Shown here piece after piece: positions 28,966 through 37,083 of a DNA stretch of 64,000 bases. The notes below the pieces were generated by a model. That model had not been told where the DNA came from. It made no database searches and was given only the letters and a program-made list of their open reading frames with translations. How positions within the stretch are numbered: position 1 is the stretch's first letter; each line of letters opens with the position of its first letter. The translations under genes and the position numbers were made by a program. Source of the stretch: Myxococcus hansupus (GTDB taxonomy: Bacteria > Myxococcota > Myxococcia > Myxococcales > Myxococcaceae); NCBI RefSeq assembly GCF_000280925.3, contig NZ_CP012109.1, positions 6,344,501 to 6,408,500 of the forward strand. Direction: 5' to 3'.

Positions 28966-29163
28966 CTACGGCTTCCACTTCGAAATCCGGAACCTCCTGA
29001 GCCTTTCGTGGAACGACTCTTGCGTCCGACAGGCCTCGCATGGCATCCGCGGCTGGAAGTTCCCGTTCCCCCAGTAGACGCCGAAGCAAGGGTCAACCGG
29101 TTTCGTTTTCCCGCATTTCAGGCACCGTTGCAGGACCTGCGTCCAGTCGGGAATGTCACGCAT
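28966..29163 (-). CDS. Small zinc-ribbon protein
   Basis: A 65-residue frame with two CxxC pairs (CLKCGKTKPVDPCFG and CEACRTQESFHERL) and a convincing composition. It lies 90 bases downstream of the metallophosphoesterase-dynamin gene on the same strand and may be cotranscribed with it. No clear ribosome site, and a plus-strand frame overlaps it (28865-29077), so this remains tentative. Confidence 0.45.
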   Translation of the reverse strand: MRDIPDWTQVLQRCLKCGKTKPVDPCFGVYWGNGNFQPRMPCEACRTQESFHERLRRFRISKWKP

Positions 29164-29253
29164 ATTAGTGGCGCCTGTGGCTGGTGTGCACCGCCACCTG
29201 GCTCGCTCCCCAACCCGCCAGGGAGAGGGCCTCGGCGAGGGGGCGCTCCGTGT

Positions 29254-32211
29254 CTACTTCGCCGCCTGCAGGATTGCCTGGAGCGACACCGCGGCCTGCT
29301 CCGTCTCCGTCTTCATCTGTTCAAAGAGCTGGTGCTCCTCCGGAGTTACGTCACGGATGTCCTCGAGCTGGCTCCACATTTCCCTCATGAACCGTGTCAT
29401 ATTAGAGCGAACTCTCTGAGCGAGCGACTCGCCAATCTCACTGACATGATCATCCATGCTCGTTGCGAACTGGTTCCAGCTCCTTTCGAATGCTTGAGCC
29501 ACGGCTTCTTCCAGCTCGGACGGGGTGTCGGCGCTGTCGGTGAACAAGCCAACGACCCACGAAACAGTCGTGCCAATCAGGGCCCCCAGCCCGACCAGAT
29601 GCCCCATAAAAGCTGCAATGCCGAAAGATGCAATGCCGGCGACCCGAGCCAACTGGCGCCCTTGATGCTCGGGGACTGATAGCTCCATCTGCGTCTTCCA
29701 AGCAGAAAGCGTCTGCGAGAGGCTCTGCATCTGTTGAGTTTGGGCCGCCCTCCCCGCCTCCGAACGCAGAGCCAAGAGGCTCTTCCGCATGTGCGATTCG
29801 ACCCGCGTCAGCTTACCTTCTAACTTCTCCTGAACCTGCTCTGCAACCTTGCGCCTACGGCTCATCATTGAGGCTTTCAGCGCGTCCACGCCCGCAGAAG
29901 GCCTGGGCAGCCCCTGTTCGACGGGCAAGGCTTCGACCCACTTGCGGACCTCGTCCCTAAGCTCCGTCCTCTCCGCATTGATGAGCCGCGCACCATGTGC
30001 GCGTACATACTGGATGGCCTCGTCGCCGTCCGCGACGATTTCCTTTCGCTGCTCCTCACAACGCTGGAGTGCTTCGCGGAGCTTAATGCGCTCCGGTTCC
30101 TTTGCCTGCCGGGATGCGATTAACATGGCAACTTCATCACTGGCGAGTTGCAGTCGCTCGAAGACCCGATAGAGGCGGCGCAGCCCAATGGCCTCCGTGT
30201 TCCAAAGGCTCTCCCAGAGCGAGTCATAGAATACATTGAATGCAGGCGGACTCGCTTTCCCCTGTTGCCGGGGAACAGTGACCGCATTGGCGCTCAGGAA
30301 GAACGGCGGATGCGTCAGCGTGTCCCAGACACCAAATCGTTCGAGAGCCGACTGCACCATCATTTTCGCTTCCCGGTTTTCCTCCGCATTTAGCTGATCT
30401 GCCTTGTTGCAGACGACGAATACGGCGCACTGCCGCTTCTGAGCGTCCAAAAGCAGCTCTTTCGTCTGCTTGTCCAAGGCGAAGCCGCCAGCCCGAACCG
30501 TAGAGACGTCCAGGACAAGCACGAGCGCATGCGCGGTCTGGAGAACCTCTGCCGTGGAAGACCAGATCCGACCATTTGGGTCATCGAACCCAGGGATGTC
30601 CACGTACATGACACCGAGGTCGAGAACCTCGTCTCTCAAATCCACACGGATGTCGATAACCTTCTTCTCGTTGTCCGGGTTGTGCTGTTGGTCCGCATAG
30701 GGGGCAACCATGTCCTGCGTTACCGGACCATCGCCCAGTCGCGGGCGCTCTCCCTCAATATTCACAGTGAGGGACTCCCTCTCTCCTGGTTTAATAATGA
30801 TGGGAACCGCAGTGGTGATAGTTCGTCGCACCGGGCAGATGGCCCGCCCCACCAAGGCGTTGAGGAGCGTGCTCTTTCCCGCTCGCGATTTTCCCGTGAT
30901 GACGACCCGGTAGGGCTCCTGATGAAGGACCTTAAGAAGGTCCTTTCCCTGTTCCGCCACATTGTACCAGCTGAGCTTCTGAGCAATCGTGCTCAGCCGT
31001 TCTACCGAGAGCCGCGCACGCCCATGCAGACGCGCGTAGTCGCCTGCCGAGAGCTGGGAGCGCATAGAGGGCGCGCCGACCTCCAACTCTGCGTTCCACG
31101 AGGGCTGAGTGTCAGCGGGTGCGGCCGGCGACGCCAAGCGCTTCCGTCCTCTCTTTCCTCTTGGCGTGAACGTCTCGGTCCAAGCACCGCGTTCATCCAG
31201 GTTGGCCCTGGAGTCAGGACCGAGCGCTCGGAAGTTACCTTCCTTGAGTGTTGCAGCCCGAGGCCAAATGCTCAGCGTGGCGTCAGATTTCTCTATATCG
31301 ATCTGCCCCGCGACATAACCATGAATTCGCTGGATTCGGCTCTCCTCGCCAAACTCCTCCAGCCCGAAGAGGGATGGCCCCTGGATAGAGCGGCGAGGTG
31401 TGCCTCCCCCACGTCGTGTGCTTTGCGAAGCACCAAGGTGCATGTGTCCGAACAAATGAAGAGTGAAGTTGTCACTCGCCAGGATCTCCTGCTCAAACGA
31501 TGAAACCGCATTGGGATGGAGCCAGTTCTGGGGATGATGAGTCAGCAGAATCGTCGCATCGTGTCGGGCCAACCAATCCGACGAGTCACCGCCGCAAGCG
31601 CCCTGGAATTGGCGAGCGTCGAGCGCTAGCTTTCCTTCGAAGTTCTCAGCCGTCAGTTGGAGGAACGCAGAGTTCAGGCCCACCACCCCCAAGCTCACGT
31701 CGCCCTTCTCCAGGGTGAACGAAAAGTCCCCTGGCAGCAGCCCGGACGTCAGGGGCTGTCCATGAAGCCGAGACGAACGCTGCCAGTCGCTGAACGGTTT
31801 GAAGGCGGTCGCGACCACTTGCCTGTACTCGCTGATTTCGTCCTTCCAGAACTCATCGGAAATATCCGAATCGTCCCACCAAGCCCCCAGCGCTTTGACC
31901 GCAGCCTTCCTGGGAGCGGGTCTCACCAAGTCGTGGTTACCTGGAACCGCGAGCAGGCGCGGACTCGATCCAAGCTCCTCAAGATGCGCCCACAACCGGT
32001 CAAGGGTCTCGTCTAACGCCTTAAACTCCTCGGCAGAGCCTCGCTGCGTGAGATCTCCGGTAAATAGGACGAGGTCCCATGGGCCCCCCACCTTCTCCTG
32101 AAGCCGAGCCAGGTCATCAAAGACCTCCGTCCTCATCCTCGGCCAGAGCCACTTCTGCCCCCCCATCCCCTGGTGGAAGTCGGTGAGGTGCAGCCAGCGA
32201 ATCGCGGTCAT
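29254..32211 (-). CDS. Metallophosphoesterase fused to a dynamin-like GTPase
   Basis: A 985-residue fusion starting at ATG 32211 after GGGGGA. Residues about 5-280 are a calcineurin-like phosphoesterase: HLTDFHQG, FTGDLTQRG, VPGNHD near 90, LLTHHP and LFGHMH near 253, giving the complete metal-binding set. After a linker comes a dynamin-type GTPase: P-loop GKSRAGKSTLLNALVG near 436-451, switch TITTAVPI, DIPGFDDP near 538 and NKAD near 601. A long helical region follows, with a hydrophobic hairpin near 857-892 (GIAAFMGHLVGLGALIG) and a C-terminal helix. Bacterial dynamins remodel or patch membranes, and some act in anti-phage defence. Fusion to a phosphoesterase suggests a GTPase membrane sensor coupled to nucleotide, nucleic-acid or phospholipid cleavage. 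Confidence 0.85.
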   Translation of the reverse strand: MTAIRWLHLTDFHQGMGGQKWLWPRMRTEVFDDLARLQEKVGGPWDLVLFTGDLTQRGSAEEFKALDETLDRLWAHLEELGSSPRLLAVPGNHDLVRPAPRKAAVKALGAWWDDSDISDEFWKDEISEYRQVVATAFKPFSDWQRSSRLHGQPLTSGLLPGDFSFTLEKGDVSLGVVGLNSAFLQLTAENFEGKLALDARQFQGACGGDSSDWLARHDATILLTHHPQNWLHPNAVSSFEQEILASDNFTLHLFGHMHLGASQSTRRGGGTPRRSIQGPSLFGLEEFGEESRIQRIHGYVAGQIDIEKSDATLSIWPRAATLKEGNFRALGPDSRANLDERGAWTETFTPRGKRGRKRLASPAAPADTQPSWNAELEVGAPSMRSQLSAGDYARLHGRARLSVERLSTIAQKLSWYNVAEQGKDLLKVLHQEPYRVVITGKSRAGKSTLLNALVGRAICPVRRTITTAVPIIIKPGERESLTVNIEGERPRLGDGPVTQDMVAPYADQQHNPDNEKKVIDIRVDLRDEVLDLGVMYVDIPGFDDPNGRIWSSTAEVLQTAHALVLVLDVSTVRAGGFALDKQTKELLLDAQKRQCAVFVVCNKADQLNAEENREAKMMVQSALERFGVWDTLTHPPFFLSANAVTVPRQQGKASPPAFNVFYDSLWESLWNTEAIGLRRLYRVFERLQLASDEVAMLIASRQAKEPERIKLREALQRCEEQRKEIVADGDEAIQYVRAHGARLINAERTELRDEVRKWVEALPVEQGLPRPSAGVDALKASMMSRRRKVAEQVQEKLEGKLTRVESHMRKSLLALRSEAGRAAQTQQMQSLSQTLSAWKTQMELSVPEHQGRQLARVAGIASFGIAAFMGHLVGLGALIGTTVSWVVGLFTDSADTPSELEEAVAQAFERSWNQFATSMDDHVSEIGESLAQRVRSNMTRFMREMWSQLEDIRDVTPEEHQLFEQMKTETEQAAVSLQAILQAAK

Positions 32212-32289
32212 TCGTCCCCCGGAGGTGTAGCCGGAGCGCTCTAGTACCAGACGTCTCGCTGCGTAGAAACTGGTGACTCGATGTCCCAT

Positions 32290-32570
32290 CCTCGTCCTTC
32301 ACCTCGACGAAGGCGTCCTGAGTACGCCGGGGACACTCGCGACACTTCGCGTGCGGTACAGCCTCGGCGCTGCCGCCATCACCGAAGCCGTGCCGCTGTC
32401 CTGTGAATTGAGATCCGCCGCCCCACACAGCCACCGCACGCACCACTCAGCGCCCGCTGGCGGGAGCGCGGCGAAGCCGTCCCGCCGCGTGTGGACGAAT
32501 ACCTCCACCGCCAGTTCCCGCCAGCCGTCGTCGTTCTGCTCCACGCCCCGCCGCATCCACATCCGCCTGG
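32290..32570 (-). pseudogene. Decayed copy B of the unrecognised gene
   Basis: Minus-strand fragments (DDGWRELAVEVFVHTRR, PPAGAEWCVRWLCGAADL, then CRECPRRTQDAFVEVKDEDG in another frame) match copy A at 25940-26215 in order and spacing. It is frameshifted and has no usable reading frame. The gap 32212-32819 contains nothing else I can support. Confidence 0.4.
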
Positions 32571-32819
32571 GTGGCCGACGCCGTCAGCAGTAGGCGTCGG
32601 GGTGCGGCCAGTTCGACACCGCCAGCGGAGGATTGTTGCGTCCATCCATCGTCCGCACTACGTTTGCTTTGGGCGGTCGCCTACCGCCTGACCCGCACTG
32701 GTCTCCCCCCACGGGACCTGAGAGCGAGGCAAAGGGGCCACCAGACCTCGGGCGGTTGTCGCGATTCCTAGCCAACAGGCTCAGGTGGGGGATGAGACCG
32801 CGTTGGCGTGGAGTCTGCG

Positions 32820-33554
32820 ATGACCGACGAGAAGAAGTTCAAGGCCCGCGTGCGTGCGCGCATGGATCGAACGCGCGAGCGATTCATGACAGCGAAGCGC
32901 AATCTGGAGGCCGAAGACGCTGCACGTGGAGCAGGAGCAGATACCCATCCCCGTGGCGAAGTACCACTCGCCTACGTCGACCGGAAGCCAGAGGCTGTAG
33001 ACGTTGAGGGGCAGCAACCTTCCCTGGGAGCCGCGGCCAGCGAGAAGTTGGAAGCCGCAGGCACCGCAGGTCAGGAACCTTCAGCGGCAGCGCCTACGTT
33101 GATGTCGGAAGCGCCCATCAGTCCGGAGGCCGGGGTGAGCTGGCTGTCAGAGTCCATCCGCGCCGAGAGGGAGTCGTTGGCGCGCATCATGGACCCAGAG
33201 TCCATCCGCGCCGAGAGGGAGTCGTTGGCGCGCATCATGGACCCAGAATCCATCCACGCCGAGAAGGAGTCGTTGGCGCGCAGCCTGGAGCCGGGGGCCA
33301 TTCGAGCCACGAGGGAGCTGATGGAGCGCTTCCGGGACCCAGGTGGTGTTCGAGCCATGAAGGAGCTGGTGGAGAACGTCCGCGACCCGGGCGGCGTGCG
33401 CGCCGCGAAGGAGCTGGTGGAGAACGTCCGCGACCCGGGCGGCGTGCGCGCCGCAAAGGAGCTGATGGAGAACATCCGCGACCCGGGCGGCATGCGCGCC
33501 ATGCGGGAGCTGATGAGGAGCATTCGCGCCCCCCTGGGAAAGCGCCGCTATTGA
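32820..33554 (+). CDS. Protein with eight 16-residue helical repeats
   Basis: A 244-residue protein starting at ATG 32820, with GGAG seven bases upstream. A basic N-terminus (KFKARVRARMDRTRERF) and a disordered linker lead to eight tandem 16-residue units from about residue 111 to 238, evolving from ESIRAERESLARIMDP to GGVRAAKELVENVRDP. Each unit starts with small residues, has an alternating Arg/Glu amphipathic helix and ends in D-P or A-P, which should give a rod of short helices. No family recognised. Repeat number may vary between strains. Confidence 0.6.
   Translation: MTDEKKFKARVRARMDRTRERFMTAKRNLEAEDAARGAGADTHPRGEVPLAYVDRKPEAVDVEGQQPSLGAAASEKLEAAGTAGQEPSAAAPTLMSEAPISPEAGVSWLSESIRAERESLARIMDPESIRAERESLARIMDPESIHAEKESLARSLEPGAIRATRELMERFRDPGGVRAMKELVENVRDPGGVRAAKELVENVRDPGGVRAAKELMENIRDPGGMRAMRELMRSIRAPLGKRRY
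33150..33533 (+). repeat. 48-bp tandem repeat, eight copies
   Basis: In-frame 48-bp units encode the 16-residue repeats. The first two units, and units five to seven, are nearly identical at the DNA level, indicating recent expansion by slippage or unequal exchange. Confidence 0.85.
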
Positions 33555-33601
33555 TCGATCTCCGGTAGGGCAAACGGGGGAGACCAGTACCGATGTCTCC
33601 C

Positions 33602-33735
33602 CTGTGCCTGCCCGAGATTCGGGCGCCGAGTCATGCGGGGCGTCAAGGCCACGTTCGACAGTGCATCAAGGCGAGTGCGCGCGACGCGTACGGGACCGAG
33701 GCCATCGAGCGCCTGTAGCGGCGAAGGGAGAGGTG
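33602..33735. repeat. Interspersed repeat, copy 1 (diverged)
   Basis: CTGTGCCTGCCCGAGATTCG begins a diverged copy of a motif seen at 33988, 50701 and 55073. The later CTGTAGCGGCGAAG resembles the sequence following copy 3. No gene is supported in 33555-34247. Confidence 0.45.
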
Positions 33736-33987
33736 GAGCGCCGGGGGCGGCAGCGGGGCGTACCAATTTGCTGCTGCGCGCGGCCTGGCTCGACCCGGCC
33801 TGCGAAGGCCTGCCCTCGCAGGCCGTGGACCACTGCCGGGTGGGTCGCGATTGACCACGGGAGCTCGAGGCCGAGGCCCTCGCACATCCCAGGTCCCGCG
33901 CGCGCCTCGACGCGTAGCCCACGCGCGCCGCCCTGCACCCGATGTGAAGGAGGACGCCGAGAGGAGCAGAACCATGGACGAGAGGCC

Positions 33988-34040
33988 CCCCTGTGCCTAC
34001 CCAAAATTCGGTCGCTGCGTCATGAGTGCGTCAAAGCTGC
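33988..34040. repeat. Interspersed repeat, copy 2
   Basis: CCTACCCAAAATTCGGTCGC followed by TGCGTCATGAGTGCGTCAAA is the clearest copy of the dispersed motif, lying between the 16-residue-repeat gene and the transposase. Confidence 0.5.
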
Positions 34041-34247
34041 GTCAAAACGCGCGTCATGACGTGAGCGATGCGCATGACGAGCCGCTCGGTCCTCTCTTCC
34101 ATTTCATGGAGGTCGGAATTACGCCCGGCTCAGACGCCTCAACACCTCTCTGCCCGCGTGTGGACACTCCCCTGCCGTCCAGCGAACGCAGGTGGGCTGA
34201 TGCAGCATGCGCGGATCTGCGAGGGTGTTGGTAGAAGGACCGAGACG

Positions 34248-35285
34248 CTACGCAGCGCGGCGCTCGTACCGGTGGTGGAGCCCGAAGACTTCCCGTAGCT
34301 CTATCACCTTGGCTCCGTGATCCGGGCCCTGCACCTCACGCGTCTCGGGCGCATCTTTCCCGAGCGACAGGTGCGTCCGGCTCGCATTGTAGTAGCGCTG
34401 GTACTCACGCAGCAGGCACCGAGCGTGGGCTTCGTTCAGGACGACGACATGGTCCAGCAGCTCCCTACGTATCGAGCCGATGACTCTCTCCGCATAGGGA
34501 TTCTGCCACGGACACCGTGCTGCACTCGGCACCTCGCGAATCCCCAAATGGGTAAGCGTGGCGCGAACGCCCTCGGAGTAGAGCTTGTCCCTATCTCGGT
34601 GCAAGTATCTCGGAGCACTGGTCCAGGGAAAGGCCTCTCGCAACTGCTGCTTCGTCCATTCTTCCGTCGGATGCGCTGTCACATTGAGGTTGAGGATTCG
34701 CCTGTCTCGGTGACGCACAACCACAAATCCCAACAGCACTCCAAACGTCGCAGTCGGAATGACAAAGAAGTCCATCCCCGCGGATTCCGCCAGATGCAAG
34801 CGCAAGAAGTTCCGCCATGTTGGTGACGATTTCGGCGCTCCCCTTCCCGGTCTGGGCATGTACCGAGCGACCGTTGTCTGACCAACCTCCATCCCCAGCT
34901 TTAGTAACTCCCCGTGAATGCGCGGGGCACCCCATGTCGGATTGGCTTCGGCCATGCGCCGAATCAACGCGCGCACCTCTGGAGTTGCCCGAGGCCGCCC
35001 CACCTGACTCCGGGACTTCCATCGCCAGAAGAGTCGAAAGCCCATCCGATGCCACTTCACCACTGTCGCAGGCTGCACCAAGCACAGTGGCCTCCGCCAG
35101 CCCTGCCAGAGGCGTTGGAGAAACACCCAGAAGAGGCGGTCGCCCCGCGCAAGCCGCGGTGATGCGCGCTTCTCACGAAAGACTGCGAGTTGCTGGCGAA
35201 GAGCCAAGTTCTCCAGCGCCAGCTCCGAACGGCTCGGAAGGGCCAAGCGTATCGTCTCGACCAGCGCCTTCACGAAGACCCGCAT
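34248..35285 (-). CDS. Integrase-core (DDE) transposase
   Basis: About 345 residues from ATG 35285; an upstream ATG at 35390 in the same frame is less likely. An N-terminal helical part (SELALENLALRQQLAVFREK) and HTH-like region (WGAPRIHGELLKLGMEVG) precede the retroviral-integrase fold with GMDFFVIPTATF, HRDRDKLYS and NPYAERVIGSIRRELLDH carrying the D, D and E. The C-terminus reads YYNASRTHLSLGKDAPE. It belongs to the IS481/IS3-like integrase-core group. I could not find terminal inverted repeats. It sits directly downstream of the defence operon and may have truncated its last gene. Confidence 0.75.
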   Translation of the reverse strand: MRVFVKALVETIRLALPSRSELALENLALRQQLAVFREKRASPRLARGDRLFWVFLQRLWQGWRRPLCLVQPATVVKWHRMGFRLFWRWKSRSQVGRPRATPEVRALIRRMAEANPTWGAPRIHGELLKLGMEVGQTTVARYMPRPGRGAPKSSPTWRNFLRLHLAESAGMDFFVIPTATFGVLLGFVVVRHRDRRILNLNVTAHPTEEWTKQQLREAFPWTSAPRYLHRDRDKLYSEGVRATLTHLGIREVPSAARCPWQNPYAERVIGSIRRELLDHVVVLNEAHARCLLREYQRYYNASRTHLSLGKDAPETREVQGPDHGAKVIELREVFGLHHRYERRAA

Positions 35286-35390
35286 CTTGCCATTCTTGCC
35301 GACTGTAGTCGGCAGGCCAGAATTCTGCCATGCCCTGTCACGCGCCGCTTGGTGCCACAAAGGCAGCCACGCGCGCTCACCCACTTCCAC

Positions 35391-35600
35391 CTATTCTGCC
35401 CCCAGCACACATTGGGGTCCTGCACTCTTCAGAACCCATTCGAAGTACCGTGCATGAAATAACGCGTTCGCTGACGCACGCGTAGCGTTGGACCCGAATT
35501 TCCGGTAGCCCCAGCAGAGTGTCTCGCCAGCGCGCTTCAGCGTGAGCGTCTCGGACTCGCCCTGGACGATGCGCGAATGGAGGGCAGCTACGGTGCTCAT
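35391..35600 (-). CDS. 69-residue protein at the end of the defence operon
   Basis: ATG 35600 overlaps the stop of the HNH gene as ATGA, the same coupling used throughout the operon, which is the main reason to believe it. The product begins MSTVAALHSRIVQGESETL and contains GYRKFGSNATRASANALFHA. It has no recognised domain. Because the transposase lies about 105 bases further on, this could be an intact small subunit or a gene truncated by that insertion. Confidence 0.5.
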   Translation of the reverse strand: MSTVAALHSRIVQGESETLTLKRAGETLCWGYRKFGSNATRASANALFHARYFEWVLKSAGPQCVLGAE

Positions 35601-36367
35601 GGCCCAGATCCCAGAAAGACCCTCTGCCGGTGCCACGGCAGGTAGCTGCGATGCCCGTCCGCGAGGCCGTGTACCCCAAGCGGATGCTCGAGACCGAGGA
35701 TCACGCGCGCTCTCTCATCGAGCGCAGCGCTAACGATTATCGCGCCGTCGTCCTGCACCGTGATGAAGCCTCGGTCGAACGCAGCGTCGAGGTGCGGTGC
35801 GAGGAGGAAGCCATTGTAGACGTCAAGTCGCTCGGCGTCGGACTCGCAGTCGGCCCACGGCTTGATGTGGCTCGCGCGCAGGAGCGAGTGGACCGCGAGG
35901 CCGGTGACGGCGCAGCAGCCCTCCCACAGGTTCAGGAGGCCGTCGCGGAACAGGCTCTGCCCGACACGCTGGACTACGAGACGTTCGGCCTCCGTCGTCT
36001 TCGGCAGCGCGGCGACCTGCTTCTCAAACGTGTGAAGGAGCTCGTTAGGCAGAGCCTTCGAGAACTGGAACGCTCGCCGCAGGAGCCGATGCAGCGCGGG
36101 CACGTCGGGCACGGTGCGCCCACCAGCGGCGCCCTTCGGCATAGGCGCGACCATCGGAGTGCCGTACTCGCCGAGGGCGCGAGAGACGTTGTGCTGTGAG
36201 AACGCGGAGAGAAAGACGGCGTCGCCGAAAGCATCAAGCCACACACGCAGCGAGCACTGAGTGCTGGCGAACACGAGCCAGCCGCCCTCCTGCGGAAGCT
36301 GCCGGTCGAAGCCGTTGTCCATCGCAGCCTTCTCGAGGCGGGTCTGCGTCAGCGGCGAGAGGGTCAT
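35597..36367 (-). CDS. HNH endonuclease (HNH_2 type)
   Basis: A 256-residue predicted nuclease whose ATG overlaps the PtuB-like stop (ATGA). The N-terminal half is an unrecognised domain (GGWLVFASTQCSLRVWLDAF). The C-terminal half is the HNH_2 fold: CCAVTGLAVHSLLRASHIKP near 150-169, then NGFLLAPHLDAAFDRGFIT and a final strand. The histidine of SHIKPW and the later N and H are in the expected places for metal-dependent DNA cleavage. It is the second HNH nuclease of the operon. Confidence 0.8.
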   Translation of the reverse strand: MTLSPLTQTRLEKAAMDNGFDRQLPQEGGWLVFASTQCSLRVWLDAFGDAVFLSAFSQHNVSRALGEYGTPMVAPMPKGAAGGRTVPDVPALHRLLRRAFQFSKALPNELLHTFEKQVAALPKTTEAERLVVQRVGQSLFRDGLLNLWEGCCAVTGLAVHSLLRASHIKPWADCESDAERLDVYNGFLLAPHLDAAFDRGFITVQDDGAIIVSAALDERARVILGLEHPLGVHGLADGHRSYLPWHRQRVFLGSGP

Positions 36368-37080
36368 CGACCAACCCCGAGTTGACCGTTCAAGTAGGCC
36401 AGCCTCGCGCTGATGAAATCGTCGCGGCGTGGCTGCGCGAGCAAGGCGGCGACGCGCTGCTGCTGCTGCGCCGGAGTAGTCGGTGGCACGCCCTCTTCAG
36501 CCTCGATGGCGGCAGCGCGGGCCTCGCGGAGCGCGGGTTGGTTGAGGTTCAAGGTGCTTCGAGCGACGGGCGGCCCGGGCTGATCCTCGAGGGCGAGTTC
36601 GAGCGCCTGCCGGAGCTGCGGTGGCACGGCCACATCGGCACGCACGTACATGCGACCGCCGCTCGTAAAGCCCAGGACGTCCTCATACTGGAAGCTCACT
36701 GGCCACGGCAGTTTCAGCTCGACGCTCTTCTTCCGATCGTCACAGGTGTCGACGGTCCGACATGAGAGGTGGAGATTGTTCCAGTCGAATACTTGGTGAA
36801 GGAACAGGCTGAGTGGGTTCCAGTGATCGATGGGTGGCGGCGGTTGGACCTCATCGATCGCCCTCTCGCAGTAGACGCAAAGGTAGCGCTGCTCCACGAA
36901 GAGCAGGTCGCGCAGATACCGCTTGTGCATGTCGTCAAATTTCGATCGCGCATGCTTGCTGGGGTCGGCTGCGGTGGCGGCGCTAACTTGGTACGCAGCG
37001 CCCCACACGGCGAGCGAAGCCTGCTGTTGACTGGGTGGTGAGACGTTCGTGGGCGGCGGCCCCTTGGTCAATCTGCGCAT
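36364..37080 (-). CDS. PtuB-like HNH endonuclease (Septu/retron-effector type)
   Basis: A 238-residue protein. ATG 37080 lies 3 bases after the ATPase stop. The HNH core is YLCVYCERAIDE near residues 66-77, then PPIDHWNPLSLFLHQVFDWN and NLHLSCRTVD, with CxxC and the His of IDHWNP, as in the TIGR02646/PtuB group. In Septu and in retron Ec78-type systems PtuB pairs with the ATPase PtuA and acts as the toxic nuclease. Here the PtuA-like gene is immediately upstream. No reverse transcriptase is visible in the window, so this is not a retron. Confidence 0.8.
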   Translation of the reverse strand: MRRLTKGPPPTNVSPPSQQQASLAVWGAAYQVSAATAADPSKHARSKFDDMHKRYLRDLLFVEQRYLCVYCERAIDEVQPPPPIDHWNPLSLFLHQVFDWNNLHLSCRTVDTCDDRKKSVELKLPWPVSFQYEDVLGFTSGGRMYVRADVAVPPQLRQALELALEDQPGPPVARSTLNLNQPALREARAAAIEAEEGVPPTTPAQQQQRVAALLAQPRRDDFISARLAYLNGQLGVGR

Positions 37081-37083
37081 TGC

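Noticed and set aside
28865-29077. A 70-residue plus-strand gene
   Set aside because: Its translation lacks a family pattern and the opposite strand encodes a better zinc-ribbon protein over the same bases, so it was not listed as a gene.
33150-33533. CRISPR array, suggested by the regular 48-bp repeats
   Set aside because: The units are contiguous without spacers and encode an in-frame 16-residue protein repeat.
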